Shown here: positions 1 to 8,539 of the stretch, one piece after another
Layout: every line of letters begins with the position of its first letter
How positions within the stretch are numbered: position 1 is the stretch's first letter
Origin: CAXBID01 sp963815305
GTDB taxonomy: Bacteria > Bacteroidota > Bacteroidia > Flavobacteriales > Flavobacteriaceae
Direction of reading: 5' to 3'
DNA length: 64,000 nt
Assembly (NCBI GenBank): GCA_963815305.1
Contig: CAWFFW010000001.1
Span: forward strand, 1,550,001-1,614,000
Notes under the pieces: generated by a model
Database searches by the model: none
What the model saw: the letters and a program-made list of their open reading frames with translations, nothing else
What the model was told of the DNA's origin: nothing
Made by a program: the position numbers and the translations under genes

Positions 1-510
1 AGCCTGCAAGATGTTATTGTTGTTGGTGCCAGTAATTCGGCTGTTGATGCGGCTTTAGAAATTTGGCGAAAAGGCGGGCGAGTAACTATGGTTATTAGAG
101 GTGAAGATATTGGTGAACGGGTAAAGTACTGGGTGCGCCCCGATATGATGAATCGTATTGAAGAAGGTAGTATTAAAGCTTATTTTAATTCTGAAATTAC
201 AGATATTAAAGTTCATGAAGTTATTATAAAAACTCCTGACAAATTAATATCTATTCCTAACCATTACGTCGTTGCACTTACGGGTTATCTTCCTAATTTC
301 GATTTACTTATTGAAAGTGGTATAGAATTATCAGATGATGATAAAAAAATTCCTAAATACAATAGTGAAACCATGGAATCTAATATTGAAGATTTGTATT
401 TGGCAGGTGTTATTTGTGGTGGGAAAGAAACTCATAAATGGTTTATTGAAAACTCCAGAATACATGCAAAACGTATTGCTGAAGATATTGAAACTAAAGC
501 AAAACAATGA
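1..510 (+). CDS. ypdA: YpdA-like putative bacillithiol disulfide reductase, 3' part only
   Basis: The reading frame is open from the first base, so the 5' end lies outside the window. The visible part starts in the second nucleotide-binding segment, with VVGASNSAVDAALE (residues 7-20 of the fragment) followed by WRKGG, typical of the pyridine-nucleotide reductase Rossmann fold of the YpdA family. The C-terminal LYLAGVICGGKETHKWFIENSR region fits the FAD-binding end of these proteins. In Firmicutes YpdA reduces bacillithiol disulfide with NADPH; that this homologue does the same is inferred from family membership. It runs convergently towards the Lrp-type gene, with 74 bases between the stops. 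Confidence 0.8.
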   Translation, partial: SLQDVIVVGASNSAVDAALEIWRKGGRVTMVIRGEDIGERVKYWVRPDMMNRIEEGSIKAYFNSEITDIKVHEVIIKTPDKLISIPNHYVVALTGYLPNFDLLIESGIELSDDDKKIPKYNSETMESNIEDLYLAGVICGGKETHKWFIENSRIHAKRIAEDIETKAKQ

Positions 511-584
511 ATTTAAATAGATTCATCATTTCTTATAAGCATGTTGATAACGCAGTAAAAATTACTTTGTAGAATTGCCTCAAT

Positions 585-1028
585 TTAATTGATTCGCTTT
601 AACTCCTTTTGCTTTATAACTCGCGATAAAATAATTTGGGTTTTACTCTCGCCATAAACAATGAGCTGATCTATAAAAGATTCTAAATGGTTATGGTTTT
701 TTAACACGACTTCCATCACGATATTTTCATCACCTGTAATTCGGTAACAATTAACAACTTCATCAAAGGTTTTTACTTTTTCTAAAAAGGGTTTTAATTT
801 TCCCATAAAAGCACGTAAAGTAATAATTGCTTTTAATTGGTAACCAACATCAAAAGGTGAAACTATGGCTTTATAACCCTCTATAATCCCTAAATCTTCC
901 ATTTTTCTAATGCGCTCAGAAACCGCAGGAGAACTGACACCTACCTGCCTACCAATCTCAGCATTAGATTGTCTCGCATTTTCCTGTAAACACTTCAAAA
1001 TCTTCCAATTAAGGTTATCTAAACTCAT
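585..1028 (-). CDS. Lrp/AsnC family transcriptional regulator
   Basis: A 147-residue protein, the usual length of the family. Residues 1-60 form the winged HTH (LDNLNWKILKCLQENAR, then GRQVGVSSPAVSERIRKM) and residues ~65-140 the RAM effector-binding domain that makes Lrp proteins octamers or dimers sensitive to amino acids. The ATG at 1028 starts directly in the HTH, as is normal. The divergent promoter region holds a perfect 11-bp inverted repeat (1059-1088), a natural candidate for its autoregulatory operator. Target genes are unknown; the divergent 144-residue gene is the obvious one to test. Confidence 0.9.
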   Translation of the reverse strand: MSLDNLNWKILKCLQENARQSNAEIGRQVGVSSPAVSERIRKMEDLGIIEGYKAIVSPFDVGYQLKAIITLRAFMGKLKPFLEKVKTFDEVVNCYRITGDENIVMEVVLKNHNHLESFIDQLIVYGESKTQIILSRVIKQKELKRIN

Positions 1029-1058
1029 TTAAACTAATTTAACTACAAATCGTTAATA

Positions 1059-1088
1059 TTTAAAGTAAATATACGATTTTACTTTAAA
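1059..1088. promoter_or_regulatory. 11-bp perfect inverted repeat, candidate Lrp/AsnC operator
   Basis: TTTAAAGTAAA (1059-1069) and its exact reverse complement TTTACTTTAAA (1078-1088) flank the 8-base spacer TATACGAT. It lies 31 bases upstream of the Lrp/AsnC start and 25 bases upstream of the divergent GTG at 1113, so a bound protein could affect both. Lrp-family regulators commonly bind AT-rich palindromes at their own promoters. Binding is inferred. Confidence 0.5.
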
Positions 1089-1112
1089 ACCTAAAGAAGA
1101 ATATGAAATCTT

Positions 1113-1547
1113 GTGAGTAATTTTGGTATGAATTGCTTAGAAAAGTTAGTCATGTTATATAATACCCCACCAAACCTATCGGAATTACCAATTTATAAAA
1201 AAGCTGTAGAAATTTTTGCATTATCGCAAAATATCTCCATGTATTTAAACCATGACTTATCAGCTCTTAAAGAAGATGGTTCTGAGGACTCGAACATTTA
1301 CTTTTCAGGAGATATTGTTCAACAATCTATTTCGTTAGCACCAGTAATAGCCAACGCAGAATTAGAACGTTTTTCAGACAAAAAGCATAAACATATTGCT
1401 TCTTTAAAAAAATTAACGAATATGCTTTACAAGAATTCGTATAAGCTAGAACGTTCTAATAGTAATGGTAAAGATTTTTTACCTATTTTAAGAAGTGAAT
1501 TAAAAAAATTCAAAAAATTACAACGTTCTTGGATGTTGACGCTATAG
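1113..1547 (+). CDS. Hypothetical protein divergent from the Lrp/AsnC gene
   Basis: About 139-144 residues, starting at GTG 1113 or ATG 1128. I do not recognise a family. The sequence is soluble-looking and helix-rich, with no signal peptide or membrane segment. The middle part (IYFSGDIVQQSISLAPVIA) and the lysine-rich C-terminal half (SLKKLTNMLYKNSYKLERS) suggest a small helical bundle. It faces away from the Lrp-type regulator across an 84-base promoter region that contains a palindrome, so co-regulation is likely. No function is offered. Confidence 0.6.
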   Translation: MSNFGMNCLEKLVMLYNTPPNLSELPIYKKAVEIFALSQNISMYLNHDLSALKEDGSEDSNIYFSGDIVQQSISLAPVIANAELERFSDKKHKHIASLKKLTNMLYKNSYKLERSNSNGKDFLPILRSELKKFKKLQRSWMLTL

Positions 1548-1548
1548 T

Positions 1549-1700
1549 TTATTTTAATATAAAATGTGTCTCACAGTTTCTGTTTTCATCTCCATAAAAA
1601 GTAACATCAAAATCTATTCTCCATTTATCATTTGAGATTTTTTCACCTGAAATAGATCCTACAGGATTTACACGTTTATCTTCATCATCAAAGAAATAAC
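1549..1700 (-). pseudogene. Possible C-terminal remnant of a lost gene
   Basis: On the minus strand a frame runs about 50 codons to a TAA at 1549-1551 and encodes a sensible peptide (QILFCYFFDDEDKR, then SGEKISNDKWRIDFDVTFYG, then NCETHFILK). An in-frame stop lies just upstream and there is no start codon. The alternating hydrophobic and charged pattern looks like the last strands of a beta-sandwich protein. The rest of the 1548-1841 gap is AT-rich and shows nothing else. Confidence 0.3.
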
Positions 1701-1841
1701 AAAACAAGATTTGGTTAATATAGCTTTAGAATTTGTTAAATCTACCCATCAATTTCAAAACTATTTATGTTTTATTCAATTTTGAAATGTATTATAAGCG
1801 ATTAACACACTTTTTTTAAATTAAAAAAAGTAGTTTTCTGC

Positions 1842-4800
1842 TTACATATTTCTGCGATACTGACCTCCTACTTCAAAAAGAGCATTCGTAATTTGCCCTA
1901 ACGAACATACTTTACAGACTTCCATTAAAGCTTCAAATATATTCTCGTTATTAATAGCTTTACTTTGAAGTTGTTTTAATATATGTTCAGTATCATTTGT
2001 TTTGTGAAGATTTTTTAATGTTTTTATTTGTAACTGTTTCTCCTCTTCTGTAGCTCTAATCACTTCAGCAGGTAAAACCGTTGGAGAGCCTTTACTACTT
2101 AAAAATGTATTAACACCAATAATTGGAAACTCGCCATTATGTTTCAAAGTTTCATAATACAAACTTTCTTCTTGAATTTTACTACGTTGATACATAGTTT
2201 CCATAGCACCTAAAACACCTCCACGTTCCGTAATTCTATCAAATTCTAATAATACAGCTTCTTCAACTAAATCAGTCAACTCTTCAATAATAAATGAGCC
2301 TTGAATAGGATTTTCATTTTTAGCCAAACCTAATTCTTTATTGATTATAAGTTGGATTGCCATTGCACGTCGTACCGACTCCTCGGTAGGCGTTGTAATA
2401 GCTTCATCGTAGGCATTAGTATGTAGAGAATTACAGTTATCATATATGGCATACAAGGCTTGAAGTGTGGTTCTTATATCATTAAAATCAATTTCTTGGG
2501 CATGCAAACTCCTGCCGGATGTTTGAATATGATATTTCAGCATTTGTGCTCTAGCATTAGCACCATATTTATGCTTCATCGCTTTTGCCCAAATTTTCCG
2601 AGCTACACGACCAATAACTGCATATTCTGGGTCGATACCATTGGAGAAGAAAAACGATAAATTTGGTCCGAATTTATTAATATCCATGCCTCGGCTTAAA
2701 TAGTATTCCACGTAAGTGAAACCATTAGAAAGGGTTAATGCTATTTGGGTAATTGGGTTTGCACCAGCTTCTGCAATATGATAACCAGAAATAGAAACCG
2801 AATAAAAATTACGGACATTATTTTCAATAAAATACTCTTGAACATCACCCATTAATCTCAAGGCGAATTCAGTAGAAAAAATACAGGTATTTTGAGCTTG
2901 GTCTTCTTTTAAAATATCAGCTTGAACCGTTCCTCTAACTTGCGCAATGGTTTTTATTTTAATGTCATTATAAATGACTTCCGGTAATACTTGCTCTCCG
3001 GTAACACCCAGAAGCATTAACCCTAAACCATTGTTTCCTTCGGGTAGTTCTCCGTTATATTTTGGTCGTTCTTTTCCTTTATAAAGTTTAACGATTTTTG
3101 CTTCAACCTCCTTTTCTAATTCGTTTTCTTTTATGTAAATCTCGCATTTCTGGTCGATAGCCGTATTCATAAAAAATCCTAAAAGCATAGGCGCAGGGCC
3201 ATTGATTGTCATACTCACCGACGTCAAAACATGTGCTAAATTAAAACCAGAATACAATTTTTTGGCATCATCCAAACAACAGATAGACACGCCAGCATTT
3301 CCAATTTTTCCATAAATATCTGGTCTGTAATCGGGGTCATTACCATAAAGTGTAACACTATCAAAGGCTGTAGACAGTCGTTTTGCTGGCAAACCTGCAC
3401 TTACATAATGAAAACGTTTGTTTGTACGTTCTGGTCCGCCCTCGCCTGCAAACATTCTTGCTGGGTCTTCGCCAGTTCTTTTAAAAGGATACAAACCAGA
3501 AGTAAATGGAAATTCTCCAGGTACATTTTCTTGTAAACACCATTTTAAAATATCACCCCAAGCTTGATACTTTGGTAAAGCTACTTTAGGAATTTGCGAA
3601 TGAGATAGTGACTCGGTGTGTGTTTCTATTTTTATTTCTTTATCTCGAACTCTAAAAGAATAAATTGGTTTTTTATAGCGGTTAACTTTATCATCCCAAC
3701 CTGTAATAATTTCCCAATGGTAGGGATTTAGATTCAGTTTTACGCGATCGAACTCTCCAATTAACAATTTTAAGAAATTTTCATTTTGAGTTTTAATTTG
3801 AATAGATTCAGAATCAATTCCAGATTTATCTAATTTAATAGTTGTATTTAATACGGATTCAATAGTTTTAAAAATACCATAAAGTTTTTGAGCCACATCA
3901 ACCTGTTCAATACCATTTTTATCATAGTTACGATTATTTTCCGCTATTTCAGATAAATAGCGCACTCTTGATGGTGGAATAACAAAAATCTTCTCGCTCA
4001 TTTCGTTTGAAATCTCAAAAGTAGATTTTAAATCAGCATCTGCTTTTTCAACCAACTTATCCATAACTGCTTTGTAAAGGGTGTTCATACCCGGGTCGTT
4101 AAACTGCGAAGCAATAGTTCCAAATACAGGTAGTTCCTCTTGTGGTATGTCCCAAAGATTATTGTTACGCATATATTGCTTTTTAACATCACGCAAAGCA
4201 TCTAAAGATCCTCGTTTATCAAACTTATTAATAGCTACCAAATCTGCAAAATCAAGCATATCAATTTTCTCTAATTGCGTAGCTGCTCCAAATTCAGGTG
4301 TCATTACGTAAAGTGACACATTGCTATGTTCAATAATTTCAGTATCACTCTGTCCTATTCCCGATGTTTCCAAAATAATTAAATCATATTCGGCAGCTTT
4401 TAAAACTTCAATGGCTTCGTTTACGTGTTTTGATAATGCTAAATTGGATTGTCGGGTTGCCAAACTACGCATATAAACACGCGAATTATTAATGGCATTC
4501 ATTCTAATTCTATCGCCTAAAAGCGCTCCTCCTGTTTTTCGTTTTGATGGATCGACTGAAATTATTCCGACCGTTTTTTCTGGAAAATCTATTAAAAAAC
4601 GTCGCACCAACTCGTCAACCAAACTCGATTTTCCTGCGCCACCAGTTCCTGTAATTCCAAGAACAGGCGTATTTGATATTTTATTTTTTTGATGAATTTT
4701 ATCTAAAGCATCTTTTGCGATTTCTGGAAAATTTTCAGCTGAAGAAATAACACGAGCAATATCTCTTGAATTTTTATTTGGCAGTTTAATCAACTCTATA

Positions 4801-5255
4801 TCTAAAACATTTCCAACAGGAAAATCAGACTGCTCAACCAAATCATTAATCATGCCTTGTAAACCCATTTCTCGTCCATCATCAGGTGAATAAATACGAG
4901 CTATTCCATAATCCATTAAATCTTTAATCTCGGAAGGTAAAATAACACCGCCACCACCGCCAAAAATTTTGATATGGTTTGCACCTCTTTCTTGAAGTAA
5001 ATCATACATATACTTAAAATACTCATTATGCCCACCTTGATACGATGTTAAACAAATGGCATTTACATCTTCCTGTATCGCAGTGTTTACAACCTCTTCA
5101 ACACTTCTATCGTGTCCTAAATGGATAACCTCAACACCAGTAGCTTGTATAATACGGCGCATAATATTTATTGAGGCATCATGTCCATCAAATAACGATG
5201 CAGCAGTTACAATTCTTACCTTATATTTTGGTTTATATGGAGATAGTTGTTTCAT
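1842..5255 (-). CDS. icmF: Fused B12-dependent acyl-CoA mutase with built-in G-protein chaperone (IcmF type)
   Basis: A 1137-residue protein with the IcmF domain order. Residues ~12-140 are the cobalamin-binding domain (DGHDAS at 23-28, the DxHxxG-type loop). Residues ~195-420 are a MeaB-like GTPase (P-loop GITGTGGAGKSS at 200-211; NKFD at 343-346). Residues ~555-1137 are the TIM-barrel mutase subunit (TGEDPARMFAGEGGPERTN near 593-612). IcmF enzymes interconvert isobutyryl- and n-butyryl-CoA using adenosylcobalamin. Two pocket positions that separate IcmF (Phe/Gln) from methylmalonyl-CoA mutase (Tyr/Arg) appear here as Tyr589 and Gln788, a mixed pair. The linker between them (~702-770) also looks longer than in IcmF sequences I remember. 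Start is ATG 5255; divergent from purU. Confidence 0.92.
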   Translation of the reverse strand: MKQLSPYKPKYKVRIVTAASLFDGHDASINIMRRIIQATGVEVIHLGHDRSVEEVVNTAIQEDVNAICLTSYQGGHNEYFKYMYDLLQERGANHIKIFGGGGGVILPSEIKDLMDYGIARIYSPDDGREMGLQGMINDLVEQSDFPVGNVLDIELIKLPNKNSRDIARVISSAENFPEIAKDALDKIHQKNKISNTPVLGITGTGGAGKSSLVDELVRRFLIDFPEKTVGIISVDPSKRKTGGALLGDRIRMNAINNSRVYMRSLATRQSNLALSKHVNEAIEVLKAAEYDLIILETSGIGQSDTEIIEHSNVSLYVMTPEFGAATQLEKIDMLDFADLVAINKFDKRGSLDALRDVKKQYMRNNNLWDIPQEELPVFGTIASQFNDPGMNTLYKAVMDKLVEKADADLKSTFEISNEMSEKIFVIPPSRVRYLSEIAENNRNYDKNGIEQVDVAQKLYGIFKTIESVLNTTIKLDKSGIDSESIQIKTQNENFLKLLIGEFDRVKLNLNPYHWEIITGWDDKVNRYKKPIYSFRVRDKEIKIETHTESLSHSQIPKVALPKYQAWGDILKWCLQENVPGEFPFTSGLYPFKRTGEDPARMFAGEGGPERTNKRFHYVSAGLPAKRLSTAFDSVTLYGNDPDYRPDIYGKIGNAGVSICCLDDAKKLYSGFNLAHVLTSVSMTINGPAPMLLGFFMNTAIDQKCEIYIKENELEKEVEAKIVKLYKGKERPKYNGELPEGNNGLGLMLLGVTGEQVLPEVIYNDIKIKTIAQVRGTVQADILKEDQAQNTCIFSTEFALRLMGDVQEYFIENNVRNFYSVSISGYHIAEAGANPITQIALTLSNGFTYVEYYLSRGMDINKFGPNLSFFFSNGIDPEYAVIGRVARKIWAKAMKHKYGANARAQMLKYHIQTSGRSLHAQEIDFNDIRTTLQALYAIYDNCNSLHTNAYDEAITTPTEESVRRAMAIQLIINKELGLAKNENPIQGSFIIEELTDLVEEAVLLEFDRITERGGVLGAMETMYQRSKIQEESLYYETLKHNGEFPIIGVNTFLSSKGSPTVLPAEVIRATEEEKQLQIKTLKNLHKTNDTEHILKQLQSKAINNENIFEALMEVCKVCSLGQITNALFEVGGQYRRNM

Positions 5256-5402
5256 TTATAAAAAAATGTATGATTTAGCACCGCAATTTACGAAATATTC
5301 AAAAAAATAATCAATTTACGAATGATTATCTAAAACTATTAGCAATTTTTATTCGTTTATGAATTTTAGATTAATTTTAGGCGCTTAAATAATTTGAATC
5401 TC

Positions 5403-6257
5403 ATGAATAAAATTACCTTATTAATACATTGTAAAGATAAACCAAACATTATTGCAAACGTTACTAATTTTATTGCAAGTAACGGTGGTAATATTGTTTA
5501 TTTAGACCAGCATGTTGATAGAGAACAAGATGTCTTTTTTATGAGATTGGAAAGTGAGTTTATTGATGAATCTTTTTCTACAGAAGGTTTTAAAGTCGAT
5601 TTTAAGAATAGTCTTGCAGATAAATTTAATATGAAATGGAGAGTTTATTCTTCTGAAAAGAAACCTAAAATGGCGTTATTTATATCTAAATATGATCATT
5701 GTTTATATGATTTATTAGGACGATACAATTCTGGAGAACTTAATCTTGAAATTCCATTTATAATTAGCAACCATAATGATTTAAAACATATTGCAGATAG
5801 TTTTAAAATTCCTTTTTACCATATTCCTGTTACAAAACATACGAAAGGTGAGGCAGAGAATAAACAACTTGAATTACTTGAAAAAAATAACATCGATTTT
5901 GTAGTTCTTGCAAGATATATGCAAATTGTTTCTGAAAAATTAGTAGGCAAATACCCAAATAAAATTATCAATATTCATCATTCATTTTTGCCTGCATTTG
6001 TAGGCGCTAAACCATACCACTCTGCTTTTAAACGTGGTGTAAAAATTATAGGTGCTACAAGTCATTATGTTACTGAAGAGTTAGATGCTGGTCCTATAAT
6101 TGAACAAGATGTTGCGCATGTGTCGCATACGCATTCTATTAACGACTTGATTGCGAAAGGACGCGATTTAGAAAAAATTGTACTTGCCAATGCGGTTAAG
6201 TTACATACAAACAGGAAAGTAATGGTTTATAATAATAAAACGGTTATATTCTCTTGA
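5403..6257 (+). CDS. purU: Formyltetrahydrofolate deformylase
   Basis: Hydrolyses 10-formyl-THF to THF and formate, balancing the one-carbon pool and feeding formate to purine synthesis. Residues ~1-80 form an ACT domain (ITLLIHCKDKPNIIANVT); residues ~85-284 are the formyltransferase catalytic domain with INIHHSFLPAF and the later ELDAGPIIEQD, where the catalytic Asn/His/Asp set of the family lies. Length (284 aa) is typical. ATG 5403 is preferred over the in-frame TTG at 5394 because it starts right at the ACT domain. Divergent from icmF with ~147 bases between starts. Confidence 0.93.
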   Translation: MNKITLLIHCKDKPNIIANVTNFIASNGGNIVYLDQHVDREQDVFFMRLESEFIDESFSTEGFKVDFKNSLADKFNMKWRVYSSEKKPKMALFISKYDHCLYDLLGRYNSGELNLEIPFIISNHNDLKHIADSFKIPFYHIPVTKHTKGEAENKQLELLEKNNIDFVVLARYMQIVSEKLVGKYPNKIINIHHSFLPAFVGAKPYHSAFKRGVKIIGATSHYVTEELDAGPIIEQDVAHVSHTHSINDLIAKGRDLEKIVLANAVKLHTNRKVMVYNNKTVIFS

Positions 6258-6361
6258 TTTAAATCTAATAATTTTCAGTTATCTAAAAAACAAGAAAAAC
6301 CACATATTAATATATTTAACTAATTCCTTTATATTTACTTAAACAAGTAAACCCAAATACT

Positions 6362-7066
6362 ATGATAAAAAAAATTTTAGCAATCGTTTTAATATTCAAT
6401 TTAACGGCTTGCGCAGAATTGCAACAAGTTGTTAACCAACTACCACAAGGAGGCGCTATAGGAAACGACCAAATAGCTTCTGGCTTAAGACAAGCCTTAG
6501 ATTTCGGCATTGATAAGCAAGTTACTAAACTAACTCAAGAAGATGGTTTTTTTAAAAATGAACTAGTCAAAATTTTGCTACCAGAAGAATTACAAAAAGT
6601 TGATAAAGCACTTAGAGATATTGGTTTAAGTAATTTAGCAGATGAAGGATTAAAAGTATTGAACAGAGCTGCCGAAGATGCCGTTAAAGAAGCTACCCCA
6701 ATTTTTGTAAATGCCGTAAAAGAAATAACATTTGCAGATGCGAAAAATATTTTATTAGGTAGTAATGATGCTGCTACACAATATTTAAATAGTAAAACGG
6801 AGACTGCTTTGTATGCAAAATTTAATCCCGTAATAAAAAATTCGTTTGCAAAAGTTGGAGCTGATGACATTTGGAATAACTTGATAAATAAATACAATGC
6901 TATCCCTTTTACAAATAATGTAAATCCCGATTTAACTGATTATGTTACAAATGAAGCTTTAAAAGGCGTTTACACGATGATTGCTGTTGAAGAAAAACAA
7001 ATACGTACTGAACTTTCATCAAGAACAACTGATTTATTAAAAAAGGTTTTTGCTTTACAAGATTAG
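6362..7066 (+). CDS. DUF4197 family lipoprotein
   Basis: A 234-residue protein. The signal peptide ends in NLTACAEL, a lipobox with Cys17, so the mature protein is probably a membrane-anchored lipoprotein. The remainder is all-helical (DQIASGLRQALDFGIDKQV and FADAKNILLGSNDAATQYL) and matches what I know of DUF4197, a family common in Bacteroidota and Proteobacteria with no settled function. It stands alone, 104 bases after purU, with no clear partner. Confidence 0.85.
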   Translation: MIKKILAIVLIFNLTACAELQQVVNQLPQGGAIGNDQIASGLRQALDFGIDKQVTKLTQEDGFFKNELVKILLPEELQKVDKALRDIGLSNLADEGLKVLNRAAEDAVKEATPIFVNAVKEITFADAKNILLGSNDAATQYLNSKTETALYAKFNPVIKNSFAKVGADDIWNNLINKYNAIPFTNNVNPDLTDYVTNEALKGVYTMIAVEEKQIRTELSSRTTDLLKKVFALQD

Positions 7067-7214
7067 AAATTAATTGACGTGTAGTTATCAATCCTATAAC
7101 ATAACTTATAGTACTTTTCTTGTTCGGCATCAAAATGCATCTTTAAAATACCTGATAGTCAAACATCAAATAAACAGAATTAAGGATATAAAAGAGCAAC
7201 AAAGTAAACTTAGC

Positions 7215-7397
7215 ATGACATATAAACAACTTGTTGAGCTAGCCTATAATTTTCATCAAACTGATTCTGCATTAAGCCATATTTTTGAGTATAATACTAT
7301 AAAACTTCGAAACAAACCCAACAGACTTAGATACCTTTCTTTAGAGCATCAACAAGTGGTTTTTGTAATGTTTTTTTATCAATTATTTAACTTTTAG
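7215..7397 (+). CDS. Possible small protein, unrecognised
   Basis: A 60-residue frame from ATG 7215 (MTYKQLVELAYNFHQTDSAL...). The frame stays open upstream to 7074, but that part has little protein-like character. I know no family for it. It could be a genuine small protein or a relic; coding status is unproven. Confidence 0.35.
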   Translation: MTYKQLVELAYNFHQTDSALSHIFEYNTIKLRNKPNRLRYLSLEHQQVVFVMFFYQLFNF

Positions 7398-7449
7398 CTT
7401 ACATCCATAACGCCAGTAATCTCGTATTTTAAATATAAAATAAAACGTT

Positions 7450-7599
7450 ATGAATGCACATTTTTGTAAAGTAGGTAAAATTAAACCCAATCTAAAAAAG
7501 CTTATCAGTCTTAAAGAATTTGAAAATATTGTATCTAACTTTGTTGATGACGTTAGTAAAATTGATTTTTCTGAAGATTTAAAAGCTTCTATTCAGTAA
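7450..7599 (+). CDS. Possible 49-residue small protein overlapping the end of pyrF
   Basis: ATG 7450 to TAA 7597-7599 encodes a charged, helix-prone peptide (MNAHFCKVGKIKPNLKKLI, then KEFENIVSNFVDDVSKIDF). It overlaps the convergent pyrF gene by 11 bases. Codon use looks coding-like, but no family is recognised. Confidence 0.4.
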   Translation: MNAHFCKVGKIKPNLKKLISLKEFENIVSNFVDDVSKIDFSEDLKASIQ

Positions 7600-8407
7600 G
7601 TAAAATAGCTTGCATTTGCTTTTGAAGTTCTTCAGCTTTTAATGCTGCTGCTTTGGCAAAATCTTCATTTAAAGATGCATAAATAATACCTCGTGAAGAA
7701 TTAATAAGTAACCCTATTTGTGCATTCATTCCATATTTACAAACCTCTTGTAAATTTCCGCCTTGTGCACCTACGCCTGGCACTAACAAAAAACTGTCTG
7801 GAATTATTTGACGAATATCAGCTAAATATTCAGCTTTTGTAGCCCCGACAACATACATTAAGTTTTCTGAATTCTTCCAAGTTTTAGAAGTTTCTAAAAC
7901 CTTTTTATATAGTTCTGTTCCGTCTACCGTTTGTGTTTGAAAATCAAAAGCACCTGCATTTGAAGTTAATGCCAACATAATAGTATGCTTGTCTTTAAAC
8001 TCTAAAAATGGTTCTACAGAATCTTTTCCCATATATGGTGCTACAGTAACGGCATCAAAAGCTAAATCTTCAAAAAAGGCCTTGGCATACATCGAACTGG
8101 TATTGCCAATGTCACCTCGTTTGGCATCAGCGATAGTGAAGATATCTGGGTGATTTTCATTTAGATAATGAATTGTTTTTTTTAAGGCTTTCCAACCTTT
8201 TAATCCATAAGCTTCATAAAATGCGGTATTAGGCTTATAAGCTACACATACATGATGTGTGGCATCAATAATAGCTTTATTAAATTCAAATATTGGATCT
8301 TTATATTTTAATAAATGTGGTGGGATTTTATTTAAATCGACATCTAATCCTATACACAGAAAAGATTTCTTTTTTTTGATTTGCTCAATTAATTGGTTTG
8401 TAATCAT
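7589..8407 (-). CDS. pyrF: Orotidine 5'-phosphate decarboxylase
   Basis: Last step of UMP synthesis: OMP to UMP plus CO2. At 272 residues it belongs to the longer 'type 2' subfamily found in Bacteroidota, Mycobacterium and Myxococcus. The TIM-barrel motifs are visible: FLCIGLDVD near the N-terminus, the catalytic DAKRGDIGNT around residues 93-102, and LLVPGVGAQGG for phosphate binding. It follows prfA on the same strand with 132 bases between, including a short hairpin. Confidence 0.95.
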   Translation of the reverse strand: MITNQLIEQIKKKKSFLCIGLDVDLNKIPPHLLKYKDPIFEFNKAIIDATHHVCVAYKPNTAFYEAYGLKGWKALKKTIHYLNENHPDIFTIADAKRGDIGNTSSMYAKAFFEDLAFDAVTVAPYMGKDSVEPFLEFKDKHTIMLALTSNAGAFDFQTQTVDGTELYKKVLETSKTWKNSENLMYVVGATKAEYLADIRQIIPDSFLLVPGVGAQGGNLQEVCKYGMNAQIGLLINSSRGIIYASLNEDFAKAAALKAEELQKQMQAILLTE

Positions 8408-8417
8408 TTCTCTTTAA

Positions 8418-8432
8418 TCCTCCGAAGGAGGA
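8418..8432. repeat. Short perfect hairpin between prfA and pyrF
   Basis: TCCTCC-GAA-GGAGGA, a 6-bp stem with a 3-base loop, 10 bases upstream of the pyrF start. Read as minus-strand RNA it presents an AGGAGGA-like tract. It could be a REP-like unit or affect pyrF translation. No T-tract follows, so it is a poor terminator. Confidence 0.45.
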
Positions 8433-8539
8433 AACTATTATGTTCTTACTCTTATGTTTTTATTTTTTCTCGATATCAAACTTTACCTCAGATTATTCGC
8501 ATGAATGACTTGCCCATCGGAAAAGGGGTCAGATGGGAT

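Noticed and set aside
5256..5402. Cobalamin riboswitch before the B12-dependent mutase
   Set aside because: No B12-box-like sequence is visible and the leader is too short and AT-rich.
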